Assembly (NCBI GenBank): GCA_019449555.1 | Contig: JAGRPN010000191.1 | Location: 1-62,219 of the forward strand | Length of the DNA: 62,219 bases | Reading direction: 5' to 3' | From: Ramlibacter sp. | GTDB taxonomy: Bacteria; Pseudomonadota; Gammaproteobacteria; Burkholderiales; Burkholderiaceae_C | Shown here: in pieces, positions 57,660 to 62,219 of the stretch | Layout of the letters: each line of letters opens with the position of its first letter | How positions within the stretch are numbered: the stretch's first letter is position 1 | Translations under genes and position numbers: made by a program | Notes under the pieces: generated by a model | Told to the model about the DNA's origin: nothing | Database searches by the model: none | What the model saw: the letters and a program-made list of their open reading frames with translations, nothing else

Positions 57660-58517
57660 CTAGCCGCCCATGTCGGCCAGCTGGCACAGTCCGGCGCTCC
57701 CGAGCGGGCGGGCCAGCGGCGGCACTGCGGCGATGGTGCGAACGGGCGCCGGCGATTCCTGTGCATGCGCGGCATGCGCCGGCAACAGCCGGTCGTACTC
57801 GTCTTTCACCACCCGATAACAGCCGCAAGAGCGCGCTTCGAGCGCCGCGCGGCTGCGCACGGCGAACACGCCCCGGCGGCACGCCACGATGCCCGCTTCA
57901 CGCAATCGGCCGGCGGCCTCGGTGACGCCCTCGCGCCGCACGCCGAGCAGGCGGGCGGCGAATTCCTGCGTGAGCGGGACCTCCTGGCCCGACAGGCGGT
58001 CCAGGCTCATGAGCAGCACGCGGCACAGCTGCTGCTCGATCGAGTGGTGCCGGTTGCAGATCACCAGCTGCGAGATCTGGGTGATCAGGGCCTGCGTATA
58101 GCGAAGCAGCTGGCGCATGAACACGCCGCCGCGCTCGAACTCCTCCAGCAGGCAATCGCGCTCCATCGCGAAGCCGTGGCCCGCGCACTGCACCACGCCC
58201 CGCGTCGGCATGGCGCCTCCGCCCATGAACAGCGGCAATCCCAGCAGGCCCTCGTTGCCGACGATCGCCACCTGGCCGCTGGCGCCGTCGGGCATTTCCT
58301 GCACCAGCGACACCACGCCGGCCACCGGAAACAGGGCGCGCGCCGAACCGCGGTGCGGCTCGGCCAGAGTCTGGCCCGCCGGCAACTGCACCAGTATCAG
58401 ATGCGGGAGCAGCCGCTGCTGCACGTCTTCCGGCAAGCCCGCCAATAGCCTGCTCTGCGCCAGCAATGGGGCGAATGCGCGGTAACGCAGAGGCGGGGGG
58501 GCAACCAGCGAATGCAT
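57660..58517 (-). CDS. Crp/Fnr-family transcriptional regulator
   Basis: A 285-residue regulator with an N-terminal cyclic-nucleotide-binding fold (about 25-140; LFPVAGVVSLVQEMPDG, AIVGNEGLLGLPLFMGG) and a C-terminal Crp-type winged helix (about 170-245; TQEFAARLLGVRREGVTEAA is the recognition motif). FNR cysteines and the Crp cAMP-binding RSA motif are absent, so the signal is unknown. A Pro/Ala tail of about 35 residues is extra. Head-to-head with a second Crp/Fnr gene across a 406-base region. Confidence 0.87.
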   Translation of the reverse strand: MHSLVAPPPLRYRAFAPLLAQSRLLAGLPEDVQQRLLPHLILVQLPAGQTLAEPHRGSARALFPVAGVVSLVQEMPDGASGQVAIVGNEGLLGLPLFMGGGAMPTRGVVQCAGHGFAMERDCLLEEFERGGVFMRQLLRYTQALITQISQLVICNRHHSIEQQLCRVLLMSLDRLSGQEVPLTQEFAARLLGVRREGVTEAAGRLREAGIVACRRGVFAVRSRAALEARSCGCYRVVKDEYDRLLPAHAAHAQESPAPVRTIAAVPPLARPLGSAGLCQLADMGG

Positions 58518-58923
58518 ACAGTCACTCTAGCGGGGCGGGCGAGCGTACACGGCAACCCGTAACAACGGATGTCGTAAAGCCGTGCCACGGCCATTCGTCC
58601 GCAGAGGCAGCGGCGCCGGACGGCCGCAGGGCACCTCTAACTCAGCAGATGCCGGGAACTGCGAAATCCCGGCACATTTCCCGCTTTGCGGCCCAGCGGA
58701 CGTAAAAAAATGCCGCCCACGCAAGCAGTCGCAAGAAACGTAAATGGCGGCGGCTGGACACAGCCCCCGCACCTTTCTTTACAGGCGTGAGTCCTGGCCG
58801 CAACGCGTCAGTGCGCTAGTGCACCGATGCGCCTGCCGCGCCAGGCAGGGTCTGCAACATATTCGGCCGCAGCGCTTGCTCGCTCTGTTCGCTGGCGAAC
58901 AGAGGGCGGCGGCCGCCGGGTCT
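58518..58923. other. Divergent region between two Crp/Fnr genes
   Basis: Contains the palindrome TGCCGGGA-(9 nt)-TCCCGGCA (58650-58674), then an A-rich patch (GTAAAAAAATG, 58699-58709) and CGCAAGAAACGTAA before an in-frame ATG at 58744. Starting the second regulator at 58744 would add 60 low-complexity, Arg/Ala-rich residues, which I judge non-native. I see no RNA gene or further ORF. Confidence 0.5.
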
Positions 58924-59688
58924 ATGCTGCGACGCCTGCATCGTGCATGGATACCGACAGGAGGCGACATCGACCAGACTTTGGCCAACCGGTTGCTCGC
59001 CGCATTGCCGCGCGTCGAGCGGCAAGCGCTGCTGGCGCACTGCGACTACGTGGAGCTGATGGCTCCACTGCCGCTGCAGGAGCGGCAGGGTCGGTTGCGC
59101 CACGCCTATTTTCCCGTCGACAGCACGATCTCGGTGCTCGCGCCCGGCGACAAGCGCCGCAGCCTGGAGATCGGCGCCGTCGGCTGCGAAGGCCTGTTCG
59201 GGCCCGAATCGGGCATGGAGATCGATTGTTTCGAACTCATGGGGTTCATTCAGGGCTCCGGCCATGCGTGGCGCATTGACGCCGCCACGTTGCAGCATCT
59301 GACGACCAGCCACGAACACCTGAACGTGCTGCTCACCCGCTACCTGCACGTGATGCTGGTGCAGACGGCCCGCAGCGTGGTGTGCTGCCGGTTCCATTCG
59401 CTGGAGCAGCGGCTGGCGCGCTGGCTGCTGACACACAGCGATCGCAGCTGGTCGACCGACCTGCCAGTCACGCACGACCAACTGGCCCTGATGCTGGGTA
59501 CCAGACGCGCGGGCGTGACCGTGGCGGCAGGACGACTGGAACAACGCGGCTTGATCAGCGGGGGCCGCGGCCACATCGTCGTGAACGATCGCGAGCAACT
59601 GGCCGCGGTGGCTTGCAGCTGCTACCACCTCGACCGGCAGACCTACGAACAGGGCATGGGTGTGCCGCCGACGGCGCGCCGTTATTGA
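58924..59688 (+). CDS. Crp/Fnr-family transcriptional regulator
   Basis: A 254-residue Crp/Fnr-like regulator from ATG 58924. cNMP-like domain (YFPVDSTISVLAPGDKRRSL, GAVGCEGLFGPESGM) and winged helix (THDQLALMLGTRRAGVTVAA recognition, RGLISGGRGHIVV wing). It shares the domain plan and the G..GLFG loop with the divergent neighbour, and may be an ancient duplicate. The start is uncertain: an AGGAGG at 58959-58964 precedes an in-frame TTG (58979) too far for a normal site. Signal unknown. Confidence 0.82.
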   Translation: MLRRLHRAWIPTGGDIDQTLANRLLAALPRVERQALLAHCDYVELMAPLPLQERQGRLRHAYFPVDSTISVLAPGDKRRSLEIGAVGCEGLFGPESGMEIDCFELMGFIQGSGHAWRIDAATLQHLTTSHEHLNVLLTRYLHVMLVQTARSVVCCRFHSLEQRLARWLLTHSDRSWSTDLPVTHDQLALMLGTRRAGVTVAAGRLEQRGLISGGRGHIVVNDREQLAAVACSCYHLDRQTYEQGMGVPPTARRY

Positions 59689-59725
59689 TGCGGGGGCGTC
59701 GCGAGCCGGTGCGCTCAGGCGCGGC

Positions 59726-60640
59726 TCAGCCCAACCCCGCGGGGGCCGGCATATTCCGGATCCTGCCGACGACGGCCGGCCGGATTTCTTCACGGCTGAA
59801 CAGCGCGAACGTCCGGTCGTCCGCTTCGCCCGCTGCGCTCAGCCGCACGTCCGAGTCGTAGTACACCGGGCCTTTGAGCCAGGCATCCAGGCGCCGCGGC
59901 CGGTCTTCGGCCGCAAGCGGCAGGCGCGCGAGGCAGTGGCCCAGGACGCGCTGGGTGTGGAAGAACGCTGCGCGGAAGCCGAACCGCCTCGCGTAGGCGC
60001 TCCAGAGATGCACGCCGTTGTAATCGCCTGTCAATTGGCCGAAGCGCAGGCGCGCATTCGAAGGCATGTGCCACTGCGCCACGACGTCCTGCGCGACCGC
60101 CGGCGCCGCGGCCAACGGCGAGCCCGCACCCGGCGGGCCGAAACCTCCCCGGACATAGAACGTGTTGACGCTTTCCCAGACGGGCAGGTTGCCGCTGGTC
60201 ATCGTCGTACGCAGATCGACCTCCAACCCTTTTTCGACCACCCGATGCGTGGCGATGCGGGTCTCGAAATCGAGGACCTCGCCCAGCGCGATCGGCCGGT
60301 GCTGGAGCAAGTGGTTGCGCACCTGCAGCACCCGCCAGATCGGGACTGGAAAGACCGGATGGGTCAGGATCGCCATCTGCAGCCGAAAGCCGATCGTCTG
60401 CGGAAAGAGTAACGGCCAATGGCTCGCCGGCGCAGGCCCCGCCCCGGCGGCGCGCAGGAAATCCGCGAGTTCCGCCGGGTCCGCGCGACAGCCGGACCAG
60501 CGCGCCGCCAGGTCCGGAAAGCCGCGCGCGGGATCCAGGCCGGGCGATGGCAGGAGCGCCCCGGCCATGTAGCGCAAGGCGGAAGGCCGCCGGCTGAATT
60601 CGAGTCTGACGGCGCGCCGAAGGCTCGCGGCAGTTGACAT
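59726..60640 (-). CDS. MaoC-like hot-dog-fold acyl dehydratase
   Basis: A 304-residue protein with two hot-dog-like halves. The C-terminal half shows the MaoC/hydratase-2 style segment RFGQLTGDYNGVHLW (dehydratase Asp and His, as in D-x4-H), and the N-terminal half carries RVLQVRNHLLQHRPI and EVDLRTTMTSGNLPVWE. ATG 60640 has GAAGGAAAG upstream and TATAAA (minus strand, 60682-60677) as a possible -10. A role in (R)-hydroxyacyl-CoA dehydration is likely; substrate unknown. Divergent from maeB. Confidence 0.68.
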   Translation of the reverse strand: MSTAASLRRAVRLEFSRRPSALRYMAGALLPSPGLDPARGFPDLAARWSGCRADPAELADFLRAAGAGPAPASHWPLLFPQTIGFRLQMAILTHPVFPVPIWRVLQVRNHLLQHRPIALGEVLDFETRIATHRVVEKGLEVDLRTTMTSGNLPVWESVNTFYVRGGFGPPGAGSPLAAAPAVAQDVVAQWHMPSNARLRFGQLTGDYNGVHLWSAYARRFGFRAAFFHTQRVLGHCLARLPLAAEDRPRRLDAWLKGPVYYDSDVRLSAAGEADDRTFALFSREEIRPAVVGRIRNMPAPAGLG

Positions 60641-60839
60641 GATCGGCTTTCCTTCACACGGGAGCGTGCCGGTCGATTTATATATTCCGTCCACGCCGTG
60701 GGCTGTCGCCGGCGTAGCGCGCTCTTTCGTGTACGCATCATTCCGTACTAGGGTTTTCCCGCCCAGGGCTACAATCGAAGGCTCGCCAGTAGCGAAGCGC
60801 GCACACGACGCCGCAGCGCGTCCCAGGAGATCCTCACAC

Positions 60840-62219
60840 ATGCCCCCCACGAAAGCGGCGAACGCCGACGACAAGCGCACGCAGTTGCGCCAGTCCGCCC
60901 TCGAATACCACGAGTTCCCCACGCCCGGAAAGATCGCGATCCACGCGACCAAGCAGCTGCTGAACCAGCACGACCTCGGGCTGGCCTATTCGCCCGGCGT
61001 CGCCTCGCCCTGCGAGGAAATCGTCAAGGACCCGAACAACGCGTTCAAGTACACCAGCCGCGGCAACCTGGTGGCGGTGATCACCAACGGCACTGCGGTG
61101 CTGGGCCTGGGCGACATCGGGCCGCTGGCCGCCAAGCCGGTGATGGAAGGCAAGGGCGTGCTGTTCAAGAAGTTCGCCGGCATCGACGTCTTCGACATCG
61201 AGATCAACGAGAAGCACGACCTGGACAAGCTGGTGGATGTGATCGCGGCGCTGGAGCCGACCTTCGGCGGCATCAATCTCGAGGACATCAAGGCCCCGGA
61301 CTGCTTCTATGTGGAGCGCAAATTGCGCGAGCGCATGAAGATCCCGGTGTTCCATGACGACCAGCACGGCACTGCCATCGTCGTGGGCGCCGCGATCATC
61401 AACGGCCTGAAGGTCGTGGGCAAGGACATCGGGAAAGTCAAGCTCGTGACGTCGGGCGCGGGCGCCGCGGCGCTGGCCTGCCTGGGCCTGCTGCTCAAAC
61501 TGGGCCTGCCCCGCGAAAACATTTACGTCACCGACCTGGCCGGTGTGGTCTACGCGGGCCGCAAGGAGCTGATGGACGAGGACAAGATCCAGTTTTCGCA
61601 GAAGACCTCGGCCCGCACTTTGAGCGAAGTGATCGAAGGGGCCGATATTTTCCTGGGGCTTTCGGCCGGCGGCGTGCTCAAGCCGGAGATGGTCAAGAAG
61701 ATGGCGGCCAGCCCGCTGATCCTGGCGCTGGCGAACCCCAATCCGGAAATCACGCCGGAAGAAGTGAAGGCGGTGCGGGCCGATGCCGTCATGGCCACCG
61801 GGCGCACCGACTACCCCAACCAGGTCAACAACGTCCTGTGTTTTCCCTACATCTTCCGCGGCGCGCTGGATTCGGGCGCGACCACCATCACCCCGGAGAT
61901 GGAAATCGCGGCGGTGCACGCGATGGCCGACCTGGCGCAGGCCGAGCAGAGCGAAGTGGTCGCCGCGGCTTACGCCGGCGAGCAACTGGCCTTCGGGCCG
62001 GAATACCTGATCCCCAAGCCGTTCGATCCGCGACTGATGATGAAGATCGCGCCGGCGGTGGCCCAAGCGGCCGCCGACAGCGGCGTCGCGCTGCGCCCGG
62101 TCAAGGACATGGACGCGTATCGCGAGAAGCTGCAAAGCTTCGTCTATGCGTCCGGCACCACGATGAAGCCGATCTTCGCCGCCGCCAAGGCCGCGGCCAA
62201 GCGGCGCGTGGCCTTCTGC
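60840..62219 (+). CDS. maeB: NADP-dependent malic enzyme (3' end outside window)
   Basis: Oxidative decarboxylation of malate to pyruvate with NADP+. The frame runs 460 codons from ATG 60840 (AGGAGA upstream) to the window edge without a stop. Malic-enzyme motifs: [49 protein letters not shown] and the dinucleotide loop [10 protein letters not shown]. MaeB-type enzymes are about 760 residues with a C-terminal phosphotransacetylase-like domain, which would begin near the edge and is not visible. A -10-like TACAAT lies at 60770-60775. Confidence 0.95.
   Translation, partial: MPPTKAANADDKRTQLRQSALEYHEFPTPGKIAIHATKQLLNQHDLGLAYSPGVASPCEEIVKDPNNAFKYTSRGNLVAVITNGTAVLGLGDIGPLAAKPVMEGKGVLFKKFAGIDVFDIEINEKHDLDKLVDVIAALEPTFGGINLEDIKAPDCFYVERKLRERMKIPVFHDDQHGTAIVVGAAIINGLKVVGKDIGKVKLVTSGAGAAALACLGLLLKLGLPRENIYVTDLAGVVYAGRKELMDEDKIQFSQKTSARTLSEVIEGADIFLGLSAGGVLKPEMVKKMAASPLILALANPNPEITPEEVKAVRADAVMATGRTDYPNQVNNVLCFPYIFRGALDSGATTITPEMEIAAVHAMADLAQAEQSEVVAAAYAGEQLAFGPEYLIPKPFDPRLMMKIAPAVAQAAADSGVALRPVKDMDAYREKLQSFVYASGTTMKPIFAAAKAAAKRRVAFC

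Noticed and set aside
58744-58923. N-terminal 60-residue extension of the second Crp/Fnr regulator.
   Set aside because: Arg/Ala-rich low complexity before the regulator fold and no good ribosome-binding site; ATG 58924 preferred, though not proven.

Overview
This 62-kb window is a GC-rich chromosomal segment of a betaproteobacterium in the Burkholderiales. Gene content, codon choice and the intergenic repeats point to Comamonadaceae (Ramlibacter/Variovorax-like); the genus is an inference. No rRNA, tRNA, CRISPR array, transposase or phage gene was seen. Most sequence is tightly packed protein-coding DNA.

Layout. (1) 1-8.7 kb: a CHASE2 Ser/Thr kinase, a TerC protein, succinyl-CoA synthetase sucCD, argC, and recX/recA with a candidate LexA operator. 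(2) 8.8-11.6 kb: a MarR regulator and an OmpR-type two-component system. (3) 11.6-17.4 kb: glutathione transferase, then a coupled SET methyltransferase-birA-SPOR run, divergent from topB. The topB product ends in a histone-H1-like Lys/Ala/Pro tail plus a SWIB domain, and the shared promoter region holds a 35-bp alternating purine-pyrimidine tract. (4) 17.4-28.2 kb: two paralogous PEBP genes flanking an IlvD/Edd dehydratase, a 5'-truncated flavoprotein remnant, an MFS transporter, an SDR, hemG, and a hybrid histidine kinase with a receiver-cyclase partner whose cyclase site is degenerate. (5) 28.3-30.9 kb: an AI-2E-family permease and an amidase.

(6) 30.9-45.7 kb is the metabolic centrepiece. 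Nine minus-strand genes run 41443 to 30931: an aminoethylphosphonate-type ABC transporter (phnS, phnT, phnU), phnW transaminase, then a glutamine-synthetase-like ligase, Fe-type alcohol dehydrogenase, C26 gamma-glutamyl hydrolase, aldehyde dehydrogenase and a HAD phosphatase. Divergent from them are a GntR/FCD regulator, a DMT-type membrane protein and a FAD/GcvT demethylase-like enzyme. The 170-bp divergent region carries two opposed promoters around a near-perfect palindromic operator. No recognisable C-P bond-cleaving enzyme (PhnX or PhnA) is present, while all the steps of a gamma-glutamylated amino-alcohol route are.

(7) 45.7-62.2 kb: a small hypothetical protein, a 27-codon leader ORF abutting an EF-G paralogue that lacks the catalytic His, a 0.5-kb intergenic region with REP-like palindromes, a ketopantoate-reductase-like protein, slyD, a membrane Mrr-like protein with a lost catalytic Lys, gap and tkt, a coupled speD-murU-like-pepP run, an enoyl-CoA hydratase, two divergent Crp/Fnr regulators, a MaoC-like protein, and maeB cut by the window edge.

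Recurring traits are four-base start/stop overlaps (GTGA, ATGA) indicating translational coupling, and several genes with a -10-like hexamer 6-9 nt before the ATG and no Shine-Dalgarno, suggesting leaderless transcripts.
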